This document shows positions 55,164 to 64,000 of a stretch of DNA of 64,000 bases, piece by piece; position 1 is the stretch's first letter; each line of letters starts with the position of its first letter. The position numbers and the translations under genes are program-made. The stretch is from Aureimonas sp. AU22 (lineage in GTDB: Bacteria; Pseudomonadota; Alphaproteobacteria; Rhizobiales; Rhizobiaceae): the NCBI RefSeq assembly GCF_001463745.1, contig NZ_BBWJ01000026.1, forward strand, positions 1 to 64,000, given 5' to 3'. A model generated the notes under the pieces. The model was given only the letters and a program-made list of their open reading frames with translations, did no database searches and had not been told where the DNA came from.

Positions 55164-56618
55164 ATGGGCAAGGTCACGGGCTTTCTCGAGATCGACAGGC
55201 AGACGGCGAAGTATCAGCCGGCCTCCGATCGCATCCGGCATTTTCGCGAGTTCACGCTGCCGATGTCCGACGAGGAGGTCGGCAAGCAGGCGGCGCGCTG
55301 CATGGATTGCGGCATTCCCTTCTGCCACGGGCCGACGGGCTGCCCGGTCCACAACCAGATCCCGGACTGGAACGACCTCGTCTACGCCAACGACTGGGAG
55401 GGTGCGATCCGCAACCTCCATTCCACCAACAACTTTCCCGAGTTCACCGGCCGCATCTGCCCCGCGCCCTGCGAGGAGGCCTGCACGCTGAACCTCGAGG
55501 ACACGCCCGTCGCCATCAAGACGGTGGAACAGGCGATCGCCGACAAGGCCTACAAGCTCGGCCTCATCAAGCCGCAGCCGGCCAAGACGAAGACCGGCAA
55601 GCGCGTCGCCGTCATCGGCTCGGGGCCGGCGGGTCTCGCGAGCGCCCAGCAGCTCGGCCGCGCCGGCCACGAGGTCCACGTCTTCGAGCGCGAGAGCCGC
55701 GCCGGCGGGCTCCTGCGCTACGGCATTCCCGACTTCAAGATGGAGAAGCACTTCATCGACAAGCGCGTCGAGCAGATGGAAGGCGAGGGCGTCACGTTCC
55801 ACTACGGCGTCAACGTCGGCAAGACGAAGCCGCTGGAGGAACTGCGCGCCGAGTTCGACGCGGTGCTCTACTGCGGCGGCGCGGAGCGCCCGCGCGAGGC
55901 CGGCATCCCGACCAACGGCCTCGACGGCATCCACGACGCCATGCCCTACCTCGTGCAGCAGAACCGCCGCGTCGGCGGTGAGCCGGTGGCGAGCGCCGGC
56001 TGGAACGCGGGCGAGATCTGGGCCGGCGGCAAGCATGTCGTCGTCGTCGGCGGCGGCGACACGGCGTCCGACTGCGTCGGCACCGCCTTCCGACAGGGCG
56101 CCGTCAAGGTCACCCAGCTCGACATCCGCCCGCAGCCGCCGAAGATGGAGAACAAGCTCGAGGTCTGGCCCTACTGGGCGACCAAGATGCGCGTCTCCTC
56201 CTCCCAGGCCGAAGGGGCGATGCGCGAGTTCCAGGTCGCGACGCTGGAGTTCATCGGCGAGGACGGCCAGCTGACCGGCGTCAAGTGCGCCGAGGTGGAC
56301 GAGCGCCGCAAGCCCATTCCGGGCACCGAGTTCGTGATCCGTGCCGACCTCGCCTTCATCGCCATCGGCTTCGCCGGTCCCTTCACCGATGGCGTTCTGG
56401 CGGAAGCCGGCGAGGCGCTCGCGCTCAAGCGCGACGCGCGCGGCAACGTCTCCGTCCAGGCGGATGACCGATCCTATGCGACCTCGATCGAGGGTCTCTA
56501 CACCGCCGGCGACGTGCGTCGCGGCCAGTCGCTGGTGGTCTGGGCGATCCGCGAGGGCCGCCAGGCCGCCCGTGCGATCGACCTCGCGCTCACCGGCCAG
56601 ACGACGCTGCCGCTCTGA
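55164..56618 (+). CDS. gltD: glutamate synthase (NADPH) small subunit
   Basis: 484-residue FAD and 4Fe-4S protein that feeds NADPH electrons to GltB. N-terminal cysteine clusters [19 protein letters not shown] and [15 protein letters not shown] fold [26 protein letters not shown] fold [12 protein letters not shown] and C-terminal [27 protein letters not shown] precedes the ATG. Complete and normal in length. Confidence 0.97.
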   Translation: MGKVTGFLEIDRQTAKYQPASDRIRHFREFTLPMSDEEVGKQAARCMDCGIPFCHGPTGCPVHNQIPDWNDLVYANDWEGAIRNLHSTNNFPEFTGRICPAPCEEACTLNLEDTPVAIKTVEQAIADKAYKLGLIKPQPAKTKTGKRVAVIGSGPAGLASAQQLGRAGHEVHVFERESRAGGLLRYGIPDFKMEKHFIDKRVEQMEGEGVTFHYGVNVGKTKPLEELRAEFDAVLYCGGAERPREAGIPTNGLDGIHDAMPYLVQQNRRVGGEPVASAGWNAGEIWAGGKHVVVVGGGDTASDCVGTAFRQGAVKVTQLDIRPQPPKMENKLEVWPYWATKMRVSSSQAEGAMREFQVATLEFIGEDGQLTGVKCAEVDERRKPIPGTEFVIRADLAFIAIGFAGPFTDGVLAEAGEALALKRDARGNVSVQADDRSYATSIEGLYTAGDVRRGQSLVVWAIREGRQAARAIDLALTGQTTLPL

Positions 56619-56638
56619 CGACGGCGTCCGCCGGGGCT

Positions 56639-56658
56639 CCAGCCGGACGTTCGGCTGG
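56639..56658 (+). terminator. weak hairpin after gltD
   Basis: CCAGCCG-GACGTT-CGGCTGG is a perfect 7-bp stem 20 bp after the stop. It lacks a T-run. Confidence 0.3.
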
Positions 56659-56708
56659 CTGACCCGGCGCGGGGGCCACTCGGCTTTCGCGGCAGATCCT
56701 CTAGTTCG

Positions 56709-56731
56709 CCTCCCGGATCCCTTTCCGGAGG
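56709..56731 (+). promoter_or_regulatory. hairpin over the ribosome site of the ceramidase-family gene
   Basis: CCTCCCGGA pairs with TCCGGAGG (one bulge, 6-nt loop). The 3' arm contains the GGAGG that sits five bases before the ATG, so folding would hide it. Confidence 0.4.
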
Positions 56732-56735
56732 CGGC

Positions 56736-57383
56736 ATGGACTGGTTCGCACCGATCGACGCCTATTGCGAGCGTTTGGACGCGGCCTTCTGGGCCGAGCC
56801 TGTGAACGCGATCACGAATGTCGCCTTCCCGATCGGCGCCGCCTTCGCCTTGGCGCAGTGGCGACGGAGCCCGGCGCGCGACGGCATCACGCTCGCCTTC
56901 ATCCTGCTCGTGGCGGTGATCGGCGCCGGCTCCTTCCTGTTTCATACCTTTGCCAACGGCTGGTCGGTTCTGGCCGACGTCCTGCCGATCGCGGTCTTCA
57001 TCTACGGCTACTTCGCGCTTGCCCTGTTCCGGTTCGTGGGACTTCGTCCGGCCGCCGCCATCGCGGGAACGATCGGCTTTGCGGTGGCGGCGCAGGTCGT
57101 GGAGCGGCTCGCCGCCCCGTTCCTCGGCTCCTCCGCCTCCTACCTGCCGGCTCTCCTCGCGCTCGCAGGGATCGGCGCGCTGCTTCGGCTTGGCGGCCAC
57201 GGGGCAGGGCGATGGCTTCTCCTTGCCGCCGGCACGTTCACGCTGTCCCTGACCTTCCGCACGCTCGACGGACCGCTCTGTCCCATATGGGGCCTCGGCA
57301 CCCATTTCCTCTGGCACATGCTCAACGCCCTGACGCTGACGCTCTGCCTCCTGGCCGCGATCCGATACCCTCGCGGCGCATGA
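56736..57383 (+). CDS. ceramidase-domain membrane protein
   Basis: Integral membrane hydrolase of 215 residues with about seven spans, alkaline ceramidase/CREST-like. Family residues: [20 protein letters not shown] at the start, [12 protein letters not shown] with the zinc-ligand His, and [14 protein letters not shown] with two further His. Bacterial members are poorly studied; substrate may be a sphingolipid or another amide lipid. No sphingolipid genes are nearby. Confidence 0.8.
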   Translation: MDWFAPIDAYCERLDAAFWAEPVNAITNVAFPIGAAFALAQWRRSPARDGITLAFILLVAVIGAGSFLFHTFANGWSVLADVLPIAVFIYGYFALALFRFVGLRPAAAIAGTIGFAVAAQVVERLAAPFLGSSASYLPALLALAGIGALLRLGGHGAGRWLLLAAGTFTLSLTFRTLDGPLCPIWGLGTHFLWHMLNALTLTLCLLAAIRYPRGA

Positions 57384-57419
57384 AAAAGGGCCGGGCGCTT
57401 CCCCCGAAGCACCCGGCCC
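57383..57419 (-). terminator. intrinsic terminator of the L,D-transpeptidase gene
   Basis: On the minus strand GGGCCGGG-T-GCTTC / GAAGC-G-CCCGGCCC (13 paired bases, one mismatch, 4-nt loop) is followed by TTTTTC. It overlaps the ceramidase-family stop codon on the other strand. Confidence 0.85.
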
Positions 57420-57447
57420 GCGGCGTCCCCCGCCGTGAAAGGTTTGA

Positions 57448-58212
57448 TCAGCTCTGCGGCGCGGTGCGGCGCCGGTCGGCCAGGCGCTCTTTGCCCTGCA
57501 GAACCACCACGCGCGCGTTCATCGGCACGCGCTCGTACAGATCGACGATGTCCTGGTTCATCAGGCGGATGCAGCCCGACGAGACCGACTTGCCGATCGA
57601 CCACCACTCCGGCGTGCCGTGGAGGCGATACAGCGTGTCCTTGTTGCCCTGGTAGAGGTAGAGGGCGCGCGCGCCGAGCGGGTTCATCAGGCCCGGCTCC
57701 ATGCCGACCTCGTTGCCGTAGGGCTTGAGCTCGGGACGGCGCTGGATCATCTCGGCCGGCGGAAACCACTTCGGCCAGTGCTGCTTGTCCTTGATGTCGG
57801 CCTCGCCGGCCCAGGAGAAGCCGGCCTTGCCGACGCCGATGCCGTAGCGCATGGCGGTGCCGCGCGGCTCGACGACGTAGAGGAAATGATTAGCGGTATC
57901 GACCACCACGGTGCCCGGCTCCATGCCCTCGCTCGCGTAGAACACGCGCTGGCGACGGTACTTCTCGTCCACCTTGGAGATCGGGATGGCCGGCAGCTTG
58001 AAGCCGCCGTCTTCCATCGCGCCGTAGGCGGTGAGTTCCACCGGCCCGAGCGGTCCGCCGGAGATGACAGTCTCGGCCGGCGCCACATAGGCCTGCGCCA
58101 TCGGCACGCCGACGGGATTGATGGACGCGCGATTCTGCGTGGTGCAGGCGCCGAGCGTGGCCAGGGCGGCGAGCGAAACGCCGAGCAGAAGGGGATTCGA
58201 GCGGGTCTTCAT
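57448..58212 (-). CDS. L,D-transpeptidase (YkuD), lipoprotein
   Basis: Envelope peptidoglycan cross-linker or protein-anchoring enzyme, 254 residues. Type II signal LGVSLAALATLGAC with the lipid-bearing Cys23, then YkuD domain about 95-245. The catalytic motif is HGTPEWWSIGKSVSSGCIRL with the nucleophile Cys. The ATG at 58212 is preferred since the lipobox fits; longer frames add no sense. In rhizobia such enzymes make 3-3 cross-links and attach outer-membrane proteins. Confidence 0.92.
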   Translation of the reverse strand: MKTRSNPLLLGVSLAALATLGACTTQNRASINPVGVPMAQAYVAPAETVISGGPLGPVELTAYGAMEDGGFKLPAIPISKVDEKYRRQRVFYASEGMEPGTVVVDTANHFLYVVEPRGTAMRYGIGVGKAGFSWAGEADIKDKQHWPKWFPPAEMIQRRPELKPYGNEVGMEPGLMNPLGARALYLYQGNKDTLYRLHGTPEWWSIGKSVSSGCIRLMNQDIVDLYERVPMNARVVVLQGKERLADRRRTAPQS

Positions 58213-58450
58213 GGGGCGTCCGGTGCGGCTGCGAGGGCTTGACGGCCAGGCGTGACGGGCTCCCAGGACAGGCAGTCCTCGTCGGAGGCCTCCTTCTGGT
58301 ACGCCGCGGCGAACCGCCTGGCAACGCATCTGAGTAGACCCCGACATGGTTAAGATTGTCTTTGTTGCCGCCCCACAACAGTTGACGCCCGGAACAGCCG
58401 TTCCACATCTTGGATCAGGGACGAAGTTCGAAGGATTACGGGGACTTCGG

Positions 58451-58861
58451 ATGAATATCGGGGAAGCGGCACGCCGCTCCGGACTGCCGGCCAAGACGAT
58501 CCGGCACTACGAGGATTTGGGGCTGGTGGCGCCGGCGCGCGCGGCCAACGGCTATCGCGACTATGCGGAACGGGACGTCCATATCCTGCGCTTCCTGCAG
58601 CGATCGGTTTCGCTCGGCTTCTCGGTCGACGAGACGCGGCGGCTCCTGGCCCTCTACGCACCGGGCACCCGGCGCGACGAGGCCCGACGCGTGGCGCAGC
58701 GGCGCGCGAGCGAGATCGACCGCAAGATCCTCGAGCTCCACACGCTGCGCCGGGCGCTGGCCGTGTTGATCGACGAGACCACCGAGCCCGCTGCGCGCAG
58801 CTGGCCGGTGCTGGACGAGGTGCCGAACGAGGGTGCCCGGATGCCGCGACCGGCGTTCTGA
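58451..58861 (+). CDS. MerR-family regulator, CueR/HmrR-like without metal cysteines
   Basis: 136 residues. N-terminal winged helix NIGEAARRSGLPAKTIRHYE with GYRDYAERDVHILRFLQ, followed by the long dimer helix and the short effector tail. In CueR/HmrR the tail contains the Cys pair C112 and C120 that bind Cu+. Here the corresponding stretch is LIDETTEPAARSWPVLDE: Trp118 replaces the second Cys and Thr110 is near the first. No cysteine occurs in the whole protein, so it probably does not sense copper. A longer frame starts 35 codons upstream but lacks sense. Confidence 0.82.
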   Translation: MNIGEAARRSGLPAKTIRHYEDLGLVAPARAANGYRDYAERDVHILRFLQRSVSLGFSVDETRRLLALYAPGTRRDEARRVAQRRASEIDRKILELHTLRRALAVLIDETTEPAARSWPVLDEVPNEGARMPRPAF

Positions 58862-58891
58862 CGCGCGAAGGCCCCCGCCGGCCAGCGGCAT

Positions 58892-58906
58892 GTTGCCGAT
58901 TCGTTT
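58892..58906 (+). promoter_or_regulatory. degenerate LexA-type box upstream of mmcB
   Basis: GTTG-N7-GTTT resembles the alphaproteobacterial LexA site GTTC-N7-GTTC with two mismatches, 47 bp before the mmcB ATG. mmcB is damage-inducible in Caulobacter. Confidence 0.35.
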
Positions 58907-58953
58907 CGCAGGGCGCCTTGATTCGGCTGGAGTTTCCCGGCTAGTCCAGACCC

Positions 58954-59451
58954 ATGCCGATCGTCTCTCCCTTTCGCCGCGATCCCCTGGTCGACGGCCG
59001 CCAGTCCGAGCGGGCCATGCTGGTCCGGCGCGGCGTGCAGCGCCTGATGATCCAGATGCGCGTCTCCGTCCTGCCCGAGATCCCGCTGGTGTCCGGCCGC
59101 CGCGCCGACCTCCTTTGCCTGTCGGAAAAGGGGGAGTTCTCCATCGTCGAGATCAAGTCCTCGATCGAGGACTTCCGGGTCGATCGCAAGTGGCCGGACT
59201 ACCGCCTCCATTGCGACCGGCTTTATTTCGCCACGCATCCCGGCGTGCCCACCGAGATCTTTCCCGAGGACTGCGGTCTGATCCTGTCGGACGGCTACGG
59301 CGCGGAGATCCTGCGCGAGGCGCCGGAGACGAAGATGCCACCGGCCACGCGCAAGGCGTTGACCCTGCGCTTCGCGCGCCTGGCCTCCGATCGCCTTCTG
59401 CAGGCGGAATGGGTCGCCAACCCCTACCTGACCGGCGAGGCCGGCGACTGA
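58954..59451 (+). CDS. mmcB: MmcB family DNA repair protein
   Basis: 165-residue protein of the MmcB family (formerly DUF1052), with a PD-(D/E)xK nuclease-like core: GRRADLLCLSEKGEFSIVEI followed by KSS gives the Asp-x(n)-Glu-x-Lys pattern, then WPDYRLHCDRLYFATHPGVP. Begins PIVSPFRRDPLVDGRQSERA as in other members. No ribosome site is visible before the ATG, so translation may be leaderless or the start slightly different. Confidence 0.9.
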   Translation: MPIVSPFRRDPLVDGRQSERAMLVRRGVQRLMIQMRVSVLPEIPLVSGRRADLLCLSEKGEFSIVEIKSSIEDFRVDRKWPDYRLHCDRLYFATHPGVPTEIFPEDCGLILSDGYGAEILREAPETKMPPATRKALTLRFARLASDRLLQAEWVANPYLTGEAGD

Positions 59452-59494
59452 TCCCGTCCGGGGCCCGGCGCGCGCTTCGTCAGCGCGAACCTCG

Positions 59495-60055
59495 TCAGCG
59501 CGGGGCGCGCTTGGCGAGGATGCGCTGGAGCGTGCGGCGGTGCATGGAGAGGCGGCGTGCCGTCTCGGACACGTTGCGGTCGCACATCTCGTAGATCCGC
59601 TGGATGTGCTCCCAGCGGATGCGGTCGGCCGACATCGGGTTCTCCGGCGGCTCCGCCTTCATCTCGGGGTCGCGCGTCAGGGCGGCGATCACCTCGTCGG
59701 CATCCGCGGGCTTGGCGAGGTAGTCGATCGCCCCGAGCTTCACCGCGTTGACGGCGGTCGCGATGTTGCCGTAGCCGGTCAGCACCACGGCGCGCGCGCC
59801 CGGGCGCTGTCGGCGCAGGGCCTCGATCACGTCGAGCCCGTTGCCGAGCCCGAGCCTCAGGTCCACCACCGCATAGGCGGGTGCCCCGGACTTCAGCGCC
59901 GCGAGGCCCTCGGACACCGTCTCGGCGGTCCGCACCTCGAAGCCGCGCTGCTCCATCGCACGGGCCAGGCGGCCGACGAAAGGGCGATCGTCGTCGACGA
60001 GAAGCATCGTGCGGTCGTCGCCCTGTGGGGATATTCCGGTCTGATCATTGAGCAT
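59495..60055 (-). CDS. regA: redox response regulator RegA/ActR/PrrA
   Basis: 186-residue transcription factor of the global redox system. Receiver with Asp65 in AVVDLRLGLGNGLDVIEAL, then a proline-containing linker and Fis-type HTH NVSETARRLSMHRRTLQRIL at the C-terminus, nearly identical in pattern to RegA/ActR. Downstream of regB on the same strand with about 100 bp between, so it may also have its own promoter. Confidence 0.95.
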   Translation of the reverse strand: MLNDQTGISPQGDDRTMLLVDDDRPFVGRLARAMEQRGFEVRTAETVSEGLAALKSGAPAYAVVDLRLGLGNGLDVIEALRRQRPGARAVVLTGYGNIATAVNAVKLGAIDYLAKPADADEVIAALTRDPEMKAEPPENPMSADRIRWEHIQRIYEMCDRNVSETARRLSMHRRTLQRILAKRAPR

Positions 60056-60154
60056 GGGATCGTTCCTTCCTTGCGGGAAAAGATACGGCGTCCTGACGTC
60101 ATATCAACGGCCGAGCGAGACAATAGGTCGCGCGCTAGGCAACGATTCGCGGGT

Positions 60155-61543
60155 TCAACCGAGCGGTGGCGGCAGATCGAAGCCGCCGGGCTCCGCCGGC
60201 CGGGCCACCGTCAGACGACCGAAGCTTTCCGACGGCCACGACACGGTGACGCGGGCGCCCGACACGTCGCGCCCCGGCCGGTTGTCGAAGCGGATGCGCG
60301 CGCCCGAGCGCTCGATCAGCGTCTTCGCGATGAAGAGACCGAGGCCGAGGCCGCCGCCCGACTGCCGCTGTTCGGCCGCGCGCACGGACATGTAGGGGTC
60401 GCCGATCCGCGCGAGGACCTCCGCCGGGAAGCCGGGGCCGTCGTCGCTGATCTCGATCGCGATGCCAGCCCCGTTCCAGGACAGGCCGATCGCCACCTCG
60501 CCGCGCGCGAAGTCCACCGCGTTCTCGATGAGGTTGCCGAGCCCGTAGATCACGCCGGCGTTTCGGCGCAGCACCGGCTCGGGGCCGGAGGCTTCCAGGA
60601 CCCGCACCCCGATCTCCACCCCGAAGTCGCGATGCGGGGCCACCGCCTCCTCGATCAGCGACGACAGGGGGAGCTTGGCCAGATGCTCCTCCGACACGCT
60701 GGAGAGGCTTGCGAGCTGCCCGAGAATCGCCCGGCAGCGCTCGGACTGGCTGACGAGGAGGTCGATGTCCTCGCGAAGGTTGTGATCCGCCGCCACCGCT
60801 CGGCTCATCTCCTTGGCGACCAGCGATATGGTGGCCAGCGGCGTGCCGAGCTCGTGTGCGGCGGCCGCCGCGAGGCCGTCGAGCGCCGAGAGATGCTGCT
60901 CGCGCTGGAGCATCAGCTCGGTGGCCGCCAGCGCGTCGGAGAGAGCCCGCGCCTCGGCCGCCACGCGGTAGACGTAGAAGGTCGAGAACACCAGCGTCGT
61001 CACCAGCGCGAACCACATGCCGCCGAGATACGGGAAGGGGAGGTCGAGGCTGTGGCCCGCCGGCCAGGGGATCGGCTGGTGGATGAAGGCGATGGCCGTG
61101 GCGCAGAGAACCGCGAGCACGCCGATCCCGACGGAGATGCGCGCCGGCTGCGTCGCCGCCGCGATCATCGCCGGCACCACCAGGAACACGGCGAACGGGT
61201 TCTGGATGCCGCCGGTCAGCACCAGGAGCCCGGTCGGCTGCACGACGTCGAAGACGAGGATCAGCGCGGTGCGGCGCTCCGACAGGCGCTCCGCCTTGGA
61301 GTAGCGCGAGGAGAGCCAGACGTTGAGGCAAACGGAAACGCCGATCAGCGCGAAGCAGAGCCAGACGGGATAGGGATACCAGAGGCCCCAGGCGACGAAG
61401 ACGCAGGCCGCCGCCTGGCCCGCGATCGACAGCCAGCGCAGGCGCGTGAGCGTGGCGAGGCGCACGCGCTGGCCTTCGCGCGACAGGCGGCGCTCGGGGG
61501 GAAGGTCGGCTTCGAGGTCGAGGCCCTTGGCGATCGTCATCAT
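60155..61543 (-). CDS. regB: redox sensor kinase RegB/ActS/PrrB
   Basis: 462-residue membrane kinase with about six spans (residues 35-195). The quinone-binding loop GGIQNPF is at 111-117. Phospho-His230 is in AAAAHELGTPLATISLV. The redox-sensing Cys270 in LVSQSERCRAIL, which forms an intermolecular disulfide in RegB, is conserved, followed by the usual catalytic core with SDDGPGFP and GGGLGLGLFIA. Both redox inputs known for RegB are thus intact. Confidence 0.95.
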   Translation of the reverse strand: MMTIAKGLDLEADLPPERRLSREGQRVRLATLTRLRWLSIAGQAAACVFVAWGLWYPYPVWLCFALIGVSVCLNVWLSSRYSKAERLSERRTALILVFDVVQPTGLLVLTGGIQNPFAVFLVVPAMIAAATQPARISVGIGVLAVLCATAIAFIHQPIPWPAGHSLDLPFPYLGGMWFALVTTLVFSTFYVYRVAAEARALSDALAATELMLQREQHLSALDGLAAAAAHELGTPLATISLVAKEMSRAVAADHNLREDIDLLVSQSERCRAILGQLASLSSVSEEHLAKLPLSSLIEEAVAPHRDFGVEIGVRVLEASGPEPVLRRNAGVIYGLGNLIENAVDFARGEVAIGLSWNGAGIAIEISDDGPGFPAEVLARIGDPYMSVRAAEQRQSGGGLGLGLFIAKTLIERSGARIRFDNRPGRDVSGARVTVSWPSESFGRLTVARPAEPGGFDLPPPLG

Positions 61544-61604
61544 GGTAAGCGAAGTAGGTGCGCCGGGAGCCGCGCATAGATGCGTCGCGGTAGCGCAGCG
61601 TCGG

Positions 61605-64000
61605 TCAGCCCCGTGGCTTGGCGCGGTTGGTGGCAGGTGCGCTCGCGGGGTCCTCCGGCCAGGGGTGGCGCGGGTAGCGGCCGCGCAGGTCCGCCCGGAC
61701 GTCGGCCCAGGAGCCGCGCCAGAACCCCGGCAGGTCGCGCGTGATCTGGATCGGGCGATGGGCCGGCGACAGGAGTTCCAGGATCAGCGGCAGGCGGCCA
61801 CCGGCGATCGCGGGGTGGCGGGCGAGGCCGAAGAGCTCCTGCACCCGCACGGCGAGCACCGGTCCCTCCGCCTCGTAGCGGATCGGCAGGTGCGAGCCGG
61901 TCGGCGCGGTGAAGTGGGATGGCGCGAGCTCGTCCAGCTTGCGCGCCTCGCCGGGCGGCAGGCGGGCGAGAAGCGCCTCGCGCAGCGCCGCTTCGCCGAT
62001 CTGCGACAGCGCGGACGCGCCCGGCGCGAACGGCAGGAGCCATTCCTCCAGCGTCGCCAGCAGCGTCTCGTCGTCCGCGTCCGGCCAACCGGCCTCGGCA
62101 CCATAGGCGGGCTGGAGGAAGCGCAGCCGCGCCAGGAGCCGTTCGCCGTCCTTGCCCCAGGGCAGCCTGCTGAGGCCGAGCTCGCGGATGCCGGCCATCA
62201 GGGCGCGCGCCGTGGCCTCGCCCGCTGGTGTCGGCAGGGGGGCCTCGGCCAGCACCGCGCGGCCGAGGCGGCGTACCCGCCGGGCGCGCACGGAACGGCT
62301 GGCGGGATCGAAGGACAGGGTTTCCTCCTCCACGATGCGTTGCGCGAGAAGCTGGTCGAGCCGCGCCTTGTCGATCGCGGCCGCCGCGCGGATGCGCCCC
62401 GTCCGCTGGCTCGCGCCCGTCGACACGCCCCCGAGATCGGCCACCACCAGCGCCGGCTCGCGCGACAGGGCGTGCGACGCCTCCAGCACGCCGCCGCGCC
62501 CGTTGGACAGGAGGAACGAGCCGGGCGCGCCGCGCGCGAGCGCCACCCGGTCGGGATAGGCGAGCGACAGGAGCGCGCCGGCATCGTCGTCGTCCAATGG
62601 GTCGGCAAGCGGCAGCAGGGCAAGCGCGGCGATGCGCCCGGCCAGGGCCTCCGCCGAACGGGCGCGGGGGCTGCGGTCGGCGCGCCAGCCGCGCAGCCGC
62701 TCGGCAAGATCCACCGAGGGGCCGCCGAGGCCGGGCTCGGTGAGAAGGACGGCGAGGCGCGCCGCCTCGCGACGCGCGCTTCCTGCGGCCGCGCCCGCGA
62801 CCATGCAGCCCAAGCGCGGCGGCAGGGGCAGGGCGCGCATCGCCTCGCCGACCGGGGTCATCAGGCCTTCGCCATCGAGGGCGCCGAGTTCGCGCAGCAG
62901 CGCACGGGCCTCCCCGACCGCCGGAGCCGGCGGCGGGTCGAGGAAGCGGAGCGTCGCGGGCTCGCGGACGCCGAAGGCGAGGGCATCCAGAACCAGAGCC
63001 GACAGGTCGCTCGACAGGATCTCGGGCCGGTCGAACGGCTCGAGCGCCGCGGTCTGCTCGGCCCGCCACAGGCGGATCGCCTCGCCCGGCGCGGTGCGCC
63101 CCGCACGGCCCGCCCGCTGCTCGGCGGAGGCACGCGAGACGCGCACCGTTTCCAGCCGCTGCAACCCGGTCGCCGGCTCGAACACCGGCTGGCGCTTGAG
63201 GCCGGAATCCACCACCGTCGTCACGCCGTCGATGGTGATCGAGGTTTCCGCGATCGTGGTGGCGAGCACGACCTTGCGGCGGCCCGCCGGTGCCGGGCGG
63301 ATGGCGAGGTCCTGGGCGGCCCCCTCCAGGCGGCCGAAGAGCGGGGCGAGGACGACGTCCGCCGGAAGCCGGCCCTCCAGCCGCTCGGCGGTGCGCTCGA
63401 TCTCGCGCTGGCCGGGCAGGAAGGCGAGGATCGACCCGGAGCCGGCGGCGATCTCCTCGCGCACGCAGGCAGCCACCGCGTCCTCCACCGTCTCCGTCGG
63501 TCCCCGGTCGCGGTGGCGCACGGCGACGGGAAAGGCGCGTCCCTGGCTTTCCACCACCGGCGCCTGCCCGAGGAGCCTGGCCACGCGCGCGCCGTCCAGC
63601 GTCGCCGACATGACGAGGAGCTTGAGGTCGGGCCGCAGCGCCTCACGCACGTCGAGCGCGAGCGCGAGCGCGAAATCGCCGTCGAGCGAGCGCTCGTGGA
63701 ACTCGTCGAAGAGGATCGCGGCAACGCCGGAGAGCTCCGGGTCCGACAGGATCATGCGGGTGGCGACACCCTCCGTCACGACCTCGATCCGCGTGGCGGC
63801 CGAGACGCGCGTGTCGAGGCGCATGCGCCAGCCGACCGTGGCGCCGGGCTGCTCGCCCAGGATGTCGGCCATGCGCGAGGCCGCCGCGCGCGCGGCGAGC
63901 CGGCGCGGCTCGACGAGGATGATGCGCCCTTGCGGCAGATCGCCGAGAAGGTGCAGCGGCACCAGCGTCGTCTTGCCGGCGCCGGGCGGCGCGACGAGGA
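61605..64000 (-). CDS. hrpB: ATP-dependent helicase HrpB (5' end cut by window)
   Basis: DEAH-type helicase; about 798 residues visible, beginning inside the Walker A motif APPGAGKTT at the window edge. Motif II DEFHERSL, motif III SATLDG, motif VI QRAGRAGR and the C-terminal HrpB domain (from about 560 to the end, LARHPAIAGGRLPLILELLS) are present. Only the first residues are missing. Substrate is unknown in the family; a role in RNA processing is assumed. Confidence 0.93.
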   Translation of the reverse strand, partial: LVAPPGAGKTTLVPLHLLGDLPQGRIILVEPRRLAARAAASRMADILGEQPGATVGWRMRLDTRVSAATRIEVVTEGVATRMILSDPELSGVAAILFDEFHERSLDGDFALALALDVREALRPDLKLLVMSATLDGARVARLLGQAPVVESQGRAFPVAVRHRDRGPTETVEDAVAACVREEIAAGSGSILAFLPGQREIERTAERLEGRLPADVVLAPLFGRLEGAAQDLAIRPAPAGRRKVVLATTIAETSITIDGVTTVVDSGLKRQPVFEPATGLQRLETVRVSRASAEQRAGRAGRTAPGEAIRLWRAEQTAALEPFDRPEILSSDLSALVLDALAFGVREPATLRFLDPPPAPAVGEARALLRELGALDGEGLMTPVGEAMRALPLPPRLGCMVAGAAAGSARREAARLAVLLTEPGLGGPSVDLAERLRGWRADRSPRARSAEALAGRIAALALLPLADPLDDDDAGALLSLAYPDRVALARGAPGSFLLSNGRGGVLEASHALSREPALVVADLGGVSTGASQRTGRIRAAAAIDKARLDQLLAQRIVEEETLSFDPASRSVRARRVRRLGRAVLAEAPLPTPAGEATARALMAGIRELGLSRLPWGKDGERLLARLRFLQPAYGAEAGWPDADDETLLATLEEWLLPFAPGASALSQIGEAALREALLARLPPGEARKLDELAPSHFTAPTGSHLPIRYEAEGPVLAVRVQELFGLARHPAIAGGRLPLILELLSPAHRPIQITRDLPGFWRGSWADVRADLRGRYPRHPWPEDPASAPATNRAKPRG

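Overview
The window is about 68% GC, has densely packed genes on both strands and carries no insertion sequences, phage integrases or CRISPR. The gene set points to an alphaproteobacterium of the Hyphomicrobiales (Rhizobiales), possibly Aurantimonadaceae-like: a RegB/RegA (ActS/ActR) redox pair, CpdR, the cell-cycle-linked repair protein MmcB, an HWE kinase, NAD-dependent Fds formate dehydrogenase, an RTX protein of rhizobial type and a ROSE-like heat-shock leader. The genus is inference; no rRNA is present.

Layout. 1-9.2 kb: the end of a PotA-type ABC ATPase gene, a divergent FCD-type GntR regulator, then a LuxR-family regulator divergent from a proline iminopeptidase and a complete five-gene peptide ABC transporter. 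The LuxR protein has Met and Trp at the two signal-pocket positions that distinguish plant-responsive LuxR 'solos' (OryR/PsoR/PipR type) from AHL receptors, and a perfect dyad lies between it and pip. This is the most striking system in the window. 9.5-22.2 kb: a surface-polysaccharide region (glycosyltransferase, SGNH hydrolase, UDP-glucose dehydrogenase, epimerase, RTX protein, ManC, ManB, RfbD). It contains a small protein resembling the gene transfer agent head-spike base (RCAP_rcc01079 family), overlapped by a three-domain SGNH hydrolase.

22.2-32 kb: divergent AmpR-AmpC, a single-domain response regulator divergent from an HWE histidine kinase, divergent ArgO-ArgP, a phospholipase D-like protein and a ClC transporter. 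32-42.3 kb: a minus-strand block with fdsGBA-fdsD, an oxalate/formate-type MFS carrier, a LysR regulator and eutBC (ethanolamine ammonia-lyase without microcompartment genes). 42.6-49.7 kb: Cdh, a small conserved-looking protein, tRNA-Val(GAC), CpdR, N-formylglutamate amidohydrolase, HisN-like phosphatase, an alpha/beta hydrolase, Hsp20 with an RpoH promoter and ROSE-like leader, and threonine aldolase.

49.8-64 kb: gltB and gltD (NADPH glutamate synthase) with an overlooked 53-residue membrane peptide between them, a ceramidase-family membrane protein, a lipoprotein L,D-transpeptidase, a CueR-like regulator lacking both metal-binding cysteines, MmcB, RegA/RegB, and HrpB running off the right edge.

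How they fit: several units fit a plant- or surface-associated lifestyle (plant-signal type LuxR plus peptide uptake, exopolysaccharide, formate and ethanolamine use, redox control), but only the sequence patterns are observed; that lifestyle is inference.
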